The notes under the pieces were generated by a model. It saw only the letters and a program-made list of their open reading frames with translations, did not search any database and was not told the DNA's origin. Below, piece after piece: positions 6,938 to 14,945 of a stretch of 38,318 nucleotides of DNA. A program made the position numbers and the translations under genes. Source of the DNA: Leptospira jelokensis (GTDB lineage Bacteria; Spirochaetota; Leptospiria; Leptospirales; Leptospiraceae); assembly GCF_004769635.1 (NCBI RefSeq), contig NZ_RQGH01000029.1, positions 1 to 38,318 of the forward strand. Direction: 5' to 3'. The first letter of the stretch is position 1; the number at the start of each line of letters is the position of its first letter.

Positions 6938-8091
6938 AATCGAAGGACATTTTAAGTCGTGTATTTGAAATCACAAGAGACCCAAGAGATGGACTTCTTT
7001 TCTTAAAAGAATTCCAATCGCTTTCCCCAGAATCCTTTGCCATTCTTTATGCTGATTCGGAGACCATTTTTGAAAGTTCAGAAGCTTTATTTTCGGATTT
7101 GAAACTTCTCTACCAATTGGATTTATTTCCCTTTGTTGTTTTGGAAGAAGATAGTTTCCAATACCTAAAAGTTTTTTTTCCACTTGAACAACTAAACCCA
7201 AACCCATCTGACGATAGGTCCCTTGGTTTCTCTTACGAAATCATTCCAAGGGAAAAACCATTACTGGAAACTGTTAAATCGACAATCACCAAGAAAAAAA
7301 TTCCAATTTTATTATGGAATGATGAAACTGAAAAATTAGAATCAGTGCTTGACCGTTGTCGTTCCATTCTCAATTCATCTAAGATCATTTATGTTTCCAT
7401 TGATGGACCTCTAAAAGATCCGAACTCAGGGAAAGTAAAATCAATTTTGCAAATGGAAAATCATTTTTCCATCCCAAGTGACATGTCCATTACGGATAGC
7501 CAAAAGGAATTTGTCCAACTTTCAGAAGCCCTAGTATCCAAAATTGAAGATCCGAAATTTAGCATTGTTCTCACTTCCCCTTTCACACTTTTAACTGAGT
7601 TGTTCACCGTGAAAGGAAGTGGAACCCTAGTCAAACGTAAGAATCGAATTCATAAGTTTACTTCCACTGAAGGTGTGGATATGGAGAAATTATTTCGTTT
7701 GATTGAAGAATCATTCGGGAAAAAACTAAAACAAAGTTTCTTCGATACAAAGTTTGATGTTTTGTTTTTGGAAGAATCCTACCGTGCTTGTGCTTGGATG
7801 CAAAAAACAGAATTTGGGTACCTACTATCCAAATTTGCTGTCAATGGTGTCGCCAGAGGGGCTGGTGTTGGACGTGATATTTGGGACCAAATTTTAGAAC
7901 ATTGTAACCCACTCTTTTGGCGCAGTAAACCAGACAATACGATCAATAAATGGTATATGTCCATTGCACAAGGCATCGAAAAAGACGAGTCGTGGTACTA
8001 CTATTGGTTAGGTGTGGACCGCCCCCTGATCCCAGGTATCGTCTCCCTTCTCCAATCCCAACCTGAAGATTTTGAATCCAAAAAACCGTGA
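6934..8091 (+). CDS. N-acetylglutamate synthase, NAGS/NAGK type with degenerate kinase domain
   Basis: This 385-residue protein matches the bifunctional N-acetylglutamate synthase/kinase architecture of Xanthomonas-type and vertebrate NAGS: an amino-acid-kinase fold (about 1-240) followed by a GNAT domain (about 245-385). Marks are TELFTVKGSGTLVK (221-234), SFGKKL, SKFAVNGVARGAGVGRDIW (299-317, acetyl-CoA loop) and LFWRSKPDN (327-335). The reaction would be glutamate plus acetyl-CoA to N-acetylglutamate, the first step of arginine synthesis. The kinase motifs are lost: the usual KxGG phosphate loop reads YADSE (39-43) and the GAGP loop is LEEDS (70-74). It is therefore probably synthase only, with the kinase fold perhaps kept for arginine feedback. 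ATGA overlap with the methyltransferase gene. I infer the family from remembered sequence similarity. Confidence 0.78.
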   Translation: MKSKDILSRVFEITRDPRDGLLFLKEFQSLSPESFAILYADSETIFESSEALFSDLKLLYQLDLFPFVVLEEDSFQYLKVFFPLEQLNPNPSDDRSLGFSYEIIPREKPLLETVKSTITKKKIPILLWNDETEKLESVLDRCRSILNSSKIIYVSIDGPLKDPNSGKVKSILQMENHFSIPSDMSITDSQKEFVQLSEALVSKIEDPKFSIVLTSPFTLLTELFTVKGSGTLVKRKNRIHKFTSTEGVDMEKLFRLIEESFGKKLKQSFFDTKFDVLFLEESYRACAWMQKTEFGYLLSKFAVNGVARGAGVGRDIWDQILEHCNPLFWRSKPDNTINKWYMSIAQGIEKDESWYYYWLGVDRPLIPGIVSLLQSQPEDFESKKP

Positions 8092-8444
8092 ACCAAACCC
8101 AAAAAAATCTATTAATTTATGATGGAAACTGCGGTTTCTGCGCTGGTTTGGCAGAAAGAATACAAAAAAATTCAGTAAAGCCGATTGAAATCCTTTCTTT
8201 CCATACTGTTTCCGAAACGGAATTAAGGAATATCCACAACCAACTGACGATAGATAGGTGCCAAGGTGAAGTGCAATGGATCCAAGAAGGAAACCGTTAC
8301 CCAGGATTTTTTGCGGTACGTATTTTACTTTGGAATGTAAAGTACATTCGATATTTTGTATGGATTCTTTATTTACCTCCCATTCCTTTTTTAGGAATGT
8401 TTGTAATGTATGTATTAAAAAAAATTAGAATACAGCTTTCTTAA
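8088..8444 (+). CDS. DCC-family (DUF393) thiol-disulfide oxidoreductase-like protein
   Basis: This 118-residue protein begins LLIYDGNCGFCAG, the DGxCxxC signature of the DCC1-like/DUF393 family, a small thioredoxin-like fold with a putative redox CxxC at the start of helix 1. A hydrophobic C-terminal third (YFVWILYLPPIPFLGMFVMYVL) may lie against or in the membrane. Targets of this family are poorly known. It starts with GTG at 8088 in a GTGA overlap with the stop of the NAGS-like gene, so it belongs to the bfr operon. Its 3' end overlaps the convergent diiron-oxidase gene by 20 bp. Confidence 0.8.
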   Translation: MNQTQKNLLIYDGNCGFCAGLAERIQKNSVKPIEILSFHTVSETELRNIHNQLTIDRCQGEVQWIQEGNRYPGFFAVRILLWNVKYIRYFVWILYLPPIPFLGMFVMYVLKKIRIQLS

Positions 8445-9111
8445 GATTGAATTCATCCAAACGAGAAAGTCCCAAATAAAAATCCTTTCTCGCCTCTAAA
8501 GCCAAACGATTCCCTTCCATGACTTGGTGTCTCGATTGGTCTGTATCCGAAACTTCAGCGATGAGATCAAACATTCGTTTGCTATGCCCTTCGTCTGCGT
8601 CCAAATTCACTTGGAAAAATTTTCCCTCTGGTAAATTGTATTCCAGTTTTAATTTTTGGTAAGCATTGGCTATTTGAGAATATTCTAATTTTAATAGGTA
8701 TTCGTTTGCGGGACCGAGTGCACCTAGTCCATAATAAAATCCTAAGTCGATCACAGATTTCATTTTCTCTAAATACGTCTTCGTTTCTGGAAGGATCTCG
8801 TGGGTAGAAAAATCAAATTTTAGTTGGTTTAGAAATTCGGTGAGAATTGATACATGAGTATCATCAATTTTTCCCTCACCTAATTCTTCCCAGATATTTT
8901 CGACAAGTACGATCTTGGCTTTTTGGTTCCGAGTTTTGGCAGCAACAAGTAAAAACCAATCCACAAATCCGATGGATACAAAGTATTCTTGGCTAAGCCA
9001 TAAGACCAAGTCTTCAAATCGTAATCTTTCTTTTCGATCTAGAAGCCATTTAGAGGTTAAAACAGGGTGAGATTCTACTTCTGATTTTAAATGTTCTATG
9101 AAATCATTCAT
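8425..9111 (-). CDS. Haem-oxygenase-like diiron oxidase (HDO/CADD-like)
   Basis: This 228-residue all-helical protein fits the HDO superfamily (CADD, SznF, UndA, BesC), which uses a two-iron centre and O2 to oxidise amino acids or fatty acids. Ligand-type motifs in order are E76-x9-H86 (WEELGEGKIDDTH), Glu137 (GPANEYLL) and D173-x2-H176 (LDADEGH). Relatives usually have His four residues before that Asp; here it is Asn169, so one iron ligand is changed or supplied elsewhere. The ATG overlaps the stop of the ATP-grasp gene by 4 nt (ATGA), and that gene in turn overlaps a lysine aminomutase gene. HDOs are known to act on lysine-derived substrates (BesC), so a shared pathway is plausible. The reaction is unknown. 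PqqC/TenA-like members share the fold. Confidence 0.72.
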   Translation of the reverse strand: MNDFIEHLKSEVESHPVLTSKWLLDRKERLRFEDLVLWLSQEYFVSIGFVDWFLLVAAKTRNQKAKIVLVENIWEELGEGKIDDTHVSILTEFLNQLKFDFSTHEILPETKTYLEKMKSVIDLGFYYGLGALGPANEYLLKLEYSQIANAYQKLKLEYNLPEGKFFQVNLDADEGHSKRMFDLIAEVSDTDQSRHQVMEGNRLALEARKDFYLGLSRLDEFNLKKAVF

Positions 9112-10097
9112 AATTGGTCCTTTCCATATTGGAAACGTTTGTGGTTTTTATATTCCTCGAAACCTAGTTCCAAACAAGTTTTCAGTAATTCAGAATAAGT
9201 TTTCCCAGTTTTTTCCCATAACAAAGGCAAGGTGGAATAAATCGGAGAAAAACCTGGAGTTGCATTCACTTCCATAAGGTATGGAATTTTGTTTTCTAAT
9301 TTATAATCGATTCGAATGTATCCGGACGAACGAAGGTATTTCGCTACTGCAAGAGAGGTTTTTTTGAGTGGTTCCGATAACGATGGATCCACTCCAAAAT
9401 CCAAAGTTTCTAAGAATTCTGATTTGGATTTGATCCCTTCATGGTAAATTCCACTCGGAGTGTCCACATAAGCAATGGGCAAAACTTGGTAAGATCCAAA
9501 ATTTCCAATCACGGCAACTGTGAGTTCCCGACCGCTGAGGTAAGGTTCCGCAAGTATTTCTGAATACTCCAAAAGTCGTTTGGGTATCTGAACATTCCAT
9601 TCCTCAATCGATCGGAGGTGGTTCTCCTCTGAGATTCCGAGACTTGAGCCTTCTCCATTGGGTTTGATAAAAATGGGAAAAGGCAAATAAGGTTTTGTTT
9701 CCATTTCAGTTAGCAACTGGGAATCAGGAGTACAAATTCCAAAGGATTGTAAAAATAATTTGGTTTTTTGTTTGTTCAATGTGAGTGTTTGGACAGAAGC
9801 ATCACTCCCTGTGTGAGGGATTGCTAAATATTCGCATAACGCTGGTATGTATGCCTCTCTTGAATAAGAAGAATAACCTTCAATCAAATTCCAAACAATC
9901 CAGTCACCACGTTTCGTTTTGGGAATCCCTGCCAGTGCCGAAGTGATTTCTGTTGCATCATTTAAACTCACTACATCATAACCCAAATCCTTTATGGTTT
10001 TTTCCATCATTGAAATGGTTTCTTCGGATTCCCACTCCTGGGATAATTTTGGAGTTTTGGGGTTGTAAATGTCACAAGCAAGGAGAACTGTTTTCAT
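9108..10097 (-). CDS. ATP-grasp ligase, D-Ala-D-Ala ligase-like
   Basis: This 329-residue protein has the Ddl fold: [20 protein letters not shown] in the N-terminal part, the central-domain ATP loop [28 protein letters not shown], and the C-terminal [23 protein letters not shown] with Mg-binding Glu and Asn. Such enzymes join carboxyl and amino groups through an acyl-phosphate. True Ddl genes usually sit with mur genes. This one lies between KamA and an HDO, so it more likely ligates a specialised amino acid. An upstream ATG at 10118 would add seven residues (MGEIPNP). I prefer 10097 because it begins at the first beta strand (MKTVLLAC) and overlaps the KamA stop as ATGA, the same junction as at the 3' end. 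Confidence 0.83.
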   Translation of the reverse strand: MKTVLLACDIYNPKTPKLSQEWESEETISMMEKTIKDLGYDVVSLNDATEITSALAGIPKTKRGDWIVWNLIEGYSSYSREAYIPALCEYLAIPHTGSDASVQTLTLNKQKTKLFLQSFGICTPDSQLLTEMETKPYLPFPIFIKPNGEGSSLGISEENHLRSIEEWNVQIPKRLLEYSEILAEPYLSGRELTVAVIGNFGSYQVLPIAYVDTPSGIYHEGIKSKSEFLETLDFGVDPSLSEPLKKTSLAVAKYLRSSGYIRIDYKLENKIPYLMEVNATPGFSPIYSTLPLLWEKTGKTYSELLKTCLELGFEEYKNHKRFQYGKDQL

Positions 10098-11302
10098 TGG
10101 GTTTGGAATTTCTCCCATTCTAAATCCGAAATCACTGGATAGTAAGATTCCCTGTTTGATCCCACTGGTTCAAAGGAAAAATGGATTTTTTTCGTAACAG
10201 CAGAACGGAAAGCATGTTGCCTCGTTTTTGGATGATAACCCAGGTACCAATTGGCGCCGATGGTGATTTTCCCTCCACCACCCGGTAGGTCATTGACAAA
10301 ATGCGGAATCCCCATACCCCCAATTTTACCACGCATGTATTCAACAATTTCGATACCACGAGCAAGTGGTGTCCGAAAGCCCCGTGATCCTGGAATGAGT
10401 TCTGGGTCATAAAGATAATATGCTCGTACCCTCATCTCGAGTAATTTTTTATGAAGGGTGAGCATAGTCTCTTCATCATCGTTAATCCCTTTCAGTAGGA
10501 CTGCCTGGTTCCCAACAGAAACACCCACTTTTAATAACTTTAAAATAGCTTGTTTTGTTTCTTTTGTACATTCTTTGGGATGATTGAATTGGGTATGACA
10601 AAAGATGGATAAATTGTCATCGTTATATTGTTCAATGATTTTGCAAATTTCGTCTGTTATGCGAAACGGAAGGGTGACAGGATTTCTTGTCCCCAATCGA
10701 CAAATTTTTACATTCGGAATTTCATTTAGTTCTTTTAGGATCCACGCAAGGCGAGAGTCAGCCAAATTCAAAGGATCTCCACCGCTAATCACCACATCGT
10801 CTACTTCGGGATGGTTACGAATGTAATCGAAAGCATTTTCCAGATCTGACTTCTCCATCCTTTCCTCATTTGATGATACTTTTCTCCCACGCATACAATG
10901 CCGGCAATACACACTGCAAGAATGGTTTGAAAACAGTAATACGCGGTTTGGATACATATGAGTGAGCCCCCGAACAGGACTTAGTCGCTCTTCTTCCAGT
11001 GGGTCAGGACTTTCTTCTTCGGAAAATATAACTTCATCAGCTGTCGGAACAATCATCCTTCGGATCGGACAATTCGGATCACTTGGATCTGAAAGGGAAA
11101 GGTAATAAGGAGTTGTGGAAACAAGGAGTCGGATTGTGTTTTGGATTCCCAGTTTCTCAGATTCGGTTAGTAAAAAATAACAAGATAGGTCTTCCCCTTT
11201 CACACGGTTTTGCAACTGTGAAGTGGGATCGGTCCAATTTGTCTTGGAAAACAATTCTTCTCTGGCACGAAGAACTTCTGATAAACTGTTTTGCACGAGC
11301 AT
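10094..11302 (-). CDS. kamA: KamA-family radical SAM aminomutase (lysine 2,3-aminomutase-like)
   Basis: This 402-residue enzyme interconverts alpha- and beta-amino acids using a [4Fe-4S] cluster, SAM and PLP. Visible are the cluster motif C129-x3-C133-x2-C136 (CSVYCRHC), SGGDPL (173-178) and the PLP lysine Lys345 in PGGGGK. In clostridial lysine 2,3-aminomutase two aspartates (Asp293, Asp330) hold the substrate ammonium group. Here they align with Glu301 (DPELIPG) and Asp338 (FVNDLPG). Two acids suggest a basic substrate, unlike glutamate aminomutases, but Asp to Glu suggests altered geometry or a different substrate. There is no ablB acetyltransferase or epmA next to it, which argues against the osmolyte and EF-P roles. 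It is the first gene of a three-gene minus-strand cassette. Confidence 0.88.
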   Translation of the reverse strand: MLVQNSLSEVLRAREELFSKTNWTDPTSQLQNRVKGEDLSCYFLLTESEKLGIQNTIRLLVSTTPYYLSLSDPSDPNCPIRRMIVPTADEVIFSEEESPDPLEEERLSPVRGLTHMYPNRVLLFSNHSCSVYCRHCMRGRKVSSNEERMEKSDLENAFDYIRNHPEVDDVVISGGDPLNLADSRLAWILKELNEIPNVKICRLGTRNPVTLPFRITDEICKIIEQYNDDNLSIFCHTQFNHPKECTKETKQAILKLLKVGVSVGNQAVLLKGINDDEETMLTLHKKLLEMRVRAYYLYDPELIPGSRGFRTPLARGIEIVEYMRGKIGGMGIPHFVNDLPGGGGKITIGANWYLGYHPKTRQHAFRSAVTKKIHFSFEPVGSNRESYYPVISDLEWEKFQTQ

Positions 11303-11329
11303 AAGATTTTATTCCTTACTTGCCAACAG

Positions 11330-11353
11330 ACCACCAAATTCTTTTCTGGTGGT
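11330..11353 (+). repeat. Inverted repeat in the leader of the HAD gene
   Basis: ACCACCA (11330-11336) and TGGTGGT (11347-11353) form a perfect 7-bp stem with a 10-base loop, ending one base before the ATG at 11355. In RNA the right arm would hide the GGTGG ribosome binding sequence of that ATG. It also lies between two divergent genes, so a DNA-level operator is another reading. Confidence 0.4.
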
Positions 11354-11354
11354 A

Positions 11355-12029
11355 ATGCAAGAAAACCGCTTGGGGGAAATCCGCATGGTCGCCTTCGATG
11401 TCGACGGGACCTTATTTTCCTCAGAATCCATAATCTTTAAGACGTATGTGCAGGCAATCGAAGAGTTTGCCCAGAAAACAGGAAAAATCACGTCTTTACC
11501 AACACATGATCAGATTATGAATGAAATTGGGAAACCAGTGCGTACCATTTTTGCAAACCTTCTCCCAACCTTACCGGAACCGGAAAGGGATACCATTTCA
11601 TCTCGGGTTTTAGATTTACTCTGTGATTCCATACGCAGTGGCGGTGGTGATTTTTATGCAGGGGTTGGTTCTACCATCCATTACCTGAAAGAAAAAGGAT
11701 ACACCATCACCTGTGCCTCCAATGGAAGGAAACCATACATCGAGACGGTACTGGATACGGCAGGTGTATTACAATACTTTGAGCCGATTGTAGTCATCAA
11801 CCAAGAGACCATCCACACAAAAGGTGAAATCCTTGCGGAGTATGTCCGAAAGTACAATTTGGAACCAAACTCCATTGCCATGATTGGGGACAGATTCAGT
11901 GATTGGGAAGCGGCAAGACAGAATGGATGTCCGTTTGGATTTTGTACCTATGGCCATGGTGTGCCAGGAGAGATTCCAAACTTTGATTGGAAATTCGAAG
12001 ATTTAACTTCCTTAAAAGATTTTTTTTAA
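11355..12029 (+). CDS. HAD-superfamily hydrolase (phosphatase)
   Basis: This protein of about 224 residues has the four HAD motifs: I AFDVDGTLF (Asp15 nucleophile, Asp17), II ASNGRK, III the conserved Lys near HTKGEIL, and IV IGDRFSDWEAA. The helical cap between motifs I and II makes it a subfamily I, phosphoglycolate-phosphatase-like enzyme. The substrate is not assignable. Start choice: the ATG at 11355 gives the usual short lead-in before strand 1 but has only GGTGG as binding site, inside a hairpin. The ATG at 11385 has a better GGGGGAA site but would begin inside strand 1 (MVAFDVDG). The open frame also runs back across the divergent kamA start and is not coding there. Confidence 0.85.
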   Translation: MQENRLGEIRMVAFDVDGTLFSSESIIFKTYVQAIEEFAQKTGKITSLPTHDQIMNEIGKPVRTIFANLLPTLPEPERDTISSRVLDLLCDSIRSGGGDFYAGVGSTIHYLKEKGYTITCASNGRKPYIETVLDTAGVLQYFEPIVVINQETIHTKGEILAEYVRKYNLEPNSIAMIGDRFSDWEAARQNGCPFGFCTYGHGVPGEIPNFDWKFEDLTSLKDFF

Positions 12030-12063
12030 ATCCAAAATTCCTCCCCATTCCGACAGTAATAGT

Positions 12064-12879
12064 GTGGCGGTACTTCCCCAAATCCAAGAGGACAAATGGA
12101 AATCATTACGGTATTTCCTTGGTGGGATTTTCTTTGTACTAGTCCTCATTGAAAAGTCGATGGGTTTTGACCCAAAGGCGGCGGGAAATTTATTTCCCAA
12201 ACAAGGGTTTCGAAACCTTGGCAAACAAACATCCCTCCCAAAATTTGCAGAGCCAACAGACCCGTTCCAAACCGATGGGTTTGAAGATGACTTAAGTTGG
12301 GAAGAAGAAGTCTTCAATCATAGTTACCCAACAAGTCCCACGAAAACTCCTGCAAAAAAAATCATCGATGATGCCATCCCAGAAATCACTCTGCCGGAAG
12401 ACAGGTTCCCTGGTGCGGGCAAACGGATCAGTGCTGAGCCTGGATACCTACCTGTTTACTTTTTGAAATTTTATGGTACGGGAAAAAATAGCCAGTCCCA
12501 ACTTGTCAAACTCACACGCGAATTTCCAGGTGGCGACCCCATCCTCTTTTTATTCCAAGAATTGACAAAAGGCCCAAACTCTGAAGAAAAAACCAAAGGG
12601 GTTCTTTCTGCCCTCACAAAGAAAGTCCGATTGGAACCAAACTACCGATTGGAAAATGGAATCTTACACCTCTCCGTATCAGAAGATCTGAATTATGGAG
12701 GGAGCATTGAAATCTTAAAAGATCGGTTGGACCAAATCACCTTTACCTATGTTGGTAACTTTGGAATCCAAGGAGTTGTACTATACAGTAACGGGGAACG
12801 GATTCGTTCTCTCGGCAGTGATGGATTGTCTTTGCCGGATGTCCTCGCCAAGTCACAGAGAAAAGTGATCTTATTTTAA
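12064..12879 (+). CDS. Membrane-anchored GerMN-domain protein
   Basis: This 271-residue protein starts at GTG 12064. Residues about 17-33 (YFLGGIFFVLVLIEKSM) form one hydrophobic segment, a signal anchor or uncleaved signal. A low-complexity linker follows to about residue 135. The C-terminal part, from PVYFLKFYGTG to the end, is a GerMN-like domain: DPILFLFQELTKGPNSEEKTKG, then alternating strands ending VVLYSNGERI. GerMN domains occur in exported lipoproteins and spore germination proteins, where they probably bind ligands or partners outside the membrane. Function here is unknown. It begins 34 bp after the HAD gene and precedes the diguanylate cyclase. Confidence 0.72.
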   Translation: MAVLPQIQEDKWKSLRYFLGGIFFVLVLIEKSMGFDPKAAGNLFPKQGFRNLGKQTSLPKFAEPTDPFQTDGFEDDLSWEEEVFNHSYPTSPTKTPAKKIIDDAIPEITLPEDRFPGAGKRISAEPGYLPVYFLKFYGTGKNSQSQLVKLTREFPGGDPILFLFQELTKGPNSEEKTKGVLSALTKKVRLEPNYRLENGILHLSVSEDLNYGGSIEILKDRLDQITFTYVGNFGIQGVVLYSNGERIRSLGSDGLSLPDVLAKSQRKVILF

Positions 12880-12937
12880 ACTCACGAAATGGTTTACTTC
12901 CCAAGGGCCTATGTTAGTCTAAATCCTGGTTTCCGAA

Positions 12938-14131
12938 ATGCGTAGGTATACTTTCAAACGATATGGGTTTGTTTTACGTAAATTATTTTTACGATCCTAC
13001 CACCCAAGTTTTATCACCAATAACCTAGACGATATCGCTTCTTCGTTACAAATTTTCAGTGTGATGACAGCAATCACCTCCATCATTTCCTTACTGTTTG
13101 TAGATTCACTTGTTAGGACAAAAGAAGCTAGTTTTTGGATCGCTTTCTTTCGGATTTCCTCTCTTGCCATTTGTTTTATGGTGTACTTACTTGCAAAACG
13201 TGGGATCAAACAATACAAACAGTACATTCAAAACATCACAAGTCTTGTTTTGGTTGGACTTGTGATTTTATACATTCCAATGATGGTTTTTGATAATCCA
13301 AACCATGCCTATTACCTTTTCGGATCCGCCATTGTGATTGCTGCGGCTTCCATCTTACTTTGGTTAGAACCAATCCGGATTTGTGTTTTATCTTTGATTT
13401 ATACGGCTTTTTTCATTCCACTTCATTTAAATTATTCTCGAATCCAAGGTTTTGATCGTTATTTTTTTTATCAAGATGTACTCATCGTCACCTTCTTATT
13501 GGCATTTGGAATTGTTGCAAACTTTCTAATCAATTACTGGCGTTTCGAAGAATACCGTGTCAAAGAAAAACTTCACATAACAGTTGGTAAACTCCTTCGC
13601 ATCAACCAAAAAATCGAAGATTTATCCCGTGTTGATTCCATGACAGAGCTTTTCAACAGAAGGCACCTCCTAGAACAATTTGATTTATACAAAAAAAGAG
13701 CCCACAGAGAAGGTTTTTTGATTGGCCTTGTCATTTTGGATTTAGACAGGCTAAAAATGATTAACGACCGTTATGGACACAAACAAGGTGACTTAGCCAT
13801 CCAAGCCTTTGCCAAAACATTAAAATCAAGGACAAGGATCACAGACATAGCGGCAAGGATCGGAGGGGATGAATTTTGTTTGTTAGTTTCTCCCATTGAT
13901 AAAATTGGATTTCAGACACTTACGGAATCCATTCGGGAAAAAATGGAGGCATTACAAATCCCAATTTACAATGCTCCCAACGAATCGCTCACGCTCACTG
14001 TATCCATTGGAGGGACTTTGTTCCATCCAGAAGACAACCCAAGTTTTGATGAACTTTATCATAAAATCGACACGGCACTCTACACTTCAAAAAACGAAGG
14101 AAGGAACCGGATCACCTTACTTGAAATGTAA
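12938..14131 (+). CDS. Membrane diguanylate cyclase (GGDEF)
   Basis: This 397-residue protein makes cyclic di-GMP from two GTP. The N-terminal half (about 35-200) holds roughly six hydrophobic segments and is a membrane sensor module of no named family I recognise. A short helical linker (205-232) leads to the GGDEF domain (about 233-397). The active motif GGDEF is at 309-313, with DLDRLKMINDRYGH upstream. The inhibitory I-site RxxD is intact (Arg300-Ile-Thr-Asp303, five residues before GGDEF), so product feedback is expected. No EAL domain follows. A strong terminator lies about 95 bp downstream. Confidence 0.93.
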   Translation: MRRYTFKRYGFVLRKLFLRSYHPSFITNNLDDIASSLQIFSVMTAITSIISLLFVDSLVRTKEASFWIAFFRISSLAICFMVYLLAKRGIKQYKQYIQNITSLVLVGLVILYIPMMVFDNPNHAYYLFGSAIVIAAASILLWLEPIRICVLSLIYTAFFIPLHLNYSRIQGFDRYFFYQDVLIVTFLLAFGIVANFLINYWRFEEYRVKEKLHITVGKLLRINQKIEDLSRVDSMTELFNRRHLLEQFDLYKKRAHREGFLIGLVILDLDRLKMINDRYGHKQGDLAIQAFAKTLKSRTRITDIAARIGGDEFCLLVSPIDKIGFQTLTESIREKMEALQIPIYNAPNESLTLTVSIGGTLFHPEDNPSFDELYHKIDTALYTSKNEGRNRITLLEM

Positions 14132-14226
14132 AAAAAATGATCGACGGATTCTAGGTTTGGATTCAGGTTAGTAGATGAGACTGATTCTCAGTTTATGTCC
14201 ATTACGGATAAGGTGTAAAACTTACG

Positions 14227-14257
14227 AGATGGGGAGAACTCCCCCATCTTATTTTTT
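14227..14257 (+). terminator. Rho-independent terminator after the diguanylate cyclase gene
   Basis: AGATGGGG (14227-14234) pairs perfectly with CCCCATCT (14242-14249) around a 7-base loop, followed by TATTTTTT. The U-run is on the plus-strand side, so it ends plus-strand transcription. The minus strand has no U-run beyond the stem. Confidence 0.9.
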
Positions 14258-14263
14258 AAGTGA

Positions 14264-14872
14264 TTAAAACAGTTTGGGTTGTTTTTCTAAGGCTTCGTTC
14301 AGAGCTGAATGGGAAACATCGACAAATGTTTTTTCTGTGGTTCCATTCAAACCATAAAAAGGCATCAGTGGGATGGTCAAAATCCCTATCCAAGTTCTGA
14401 AATGTACTTCTCTGACCAAACTGATTTGCGTTTTGCTCTTTTCATTTGCAAACTGAAAGGTAATCGTGCTATCCTGTTCTACATCCATGGGAAGTGCCGT
14501 TAAGGTAAGATAGGAAATTCCTGTGAGAATCATTCCCAATGCACTCGAATATAAACTCACTTGGGATTCCAATTTGATATCTAGCTTCAGATCATACTTC
14601 GCCTGAGGATCGGTTACGACAGAGAGAACCCTGGGATGGACTTGCAGGGCTCGAAGGAAACGATCTTCTGATTGTTTCCGACTCGATTCATCTGCTACTT
14701 TTCGCTCTCTGTCCCCAACTGTCGCGGCTTGGGAATAAGTGAGTAAAATTATCTTTTTCTCAGCATAAGCGTTTTCTGGAAGTTTCGTTTCTGGTAAGTT
14801 GTATTTGGCAAAACTGATGCACTGAGAAAATACAAGGAAACCTAATAGATAAGCCACATTCAAAAGTTTCAT
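14264..14872 (-). CDS. Putative lipoprotein, function unknown
   Basis: The ATG at 14872 gives 202 residues starting with a clear signal peptide (MKLLNVAYLLGFLVFSQC). Cys18 follows FSQ, compatible with a relaxed spirochaetal lipobox though not a strong one. A TTG at 14893 would add seven residues ahead of the signal and is less likely. The mature part is mixed, with one hydrophobic stretch (about 110-130, ALGMILTGISYLTLTALP). I recognise no family. It lies 73 bp downstream of mqnC on the same strand and may be co-transcribed, with no functional link evident. Confidence 0.6.
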   Translation of the reverse strand: MKLLNVAYLLGFLVFSQCISFAKYNLPETKLPENAYAEKKIILLTYSQAATVGDRERKVADESSRKQSEDRFLRALQVHPRVLSVVTDPQAKYDLKLDIKLESQVSLYSSALGMILTGISYLTLTALPMDVEQDSTITFQFANEKSKTQISLVREVHFRTWIGILTIPLMPFYGLNGTTEKTFVDVSHSALNEALEKQPKLF

Positions 14873-14945
14873 AAGTGCAAATGATTGCCCCAATTTGCTC
14901 TTTTGTCTACTGATATCGAAATTTGGAATGTAAAAAAAACGAGAA

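Noticed and set aside
9108..10097. Assignment of the ATP-grasp gene as the housekeeping ddl
   Set aside because: The fold is Ddl-like, but its operon partners are KamA and an HDO and no wall-synthesis genes are near; a housekeeping role cannot be excluded but is not the best reading.
12030..12063. Regulatory element between the HAD and GerMN genes
   Set aside because: Only 34 bases with no clear promoter boxes or hairpin; read-through from the HAD gene is simpler.
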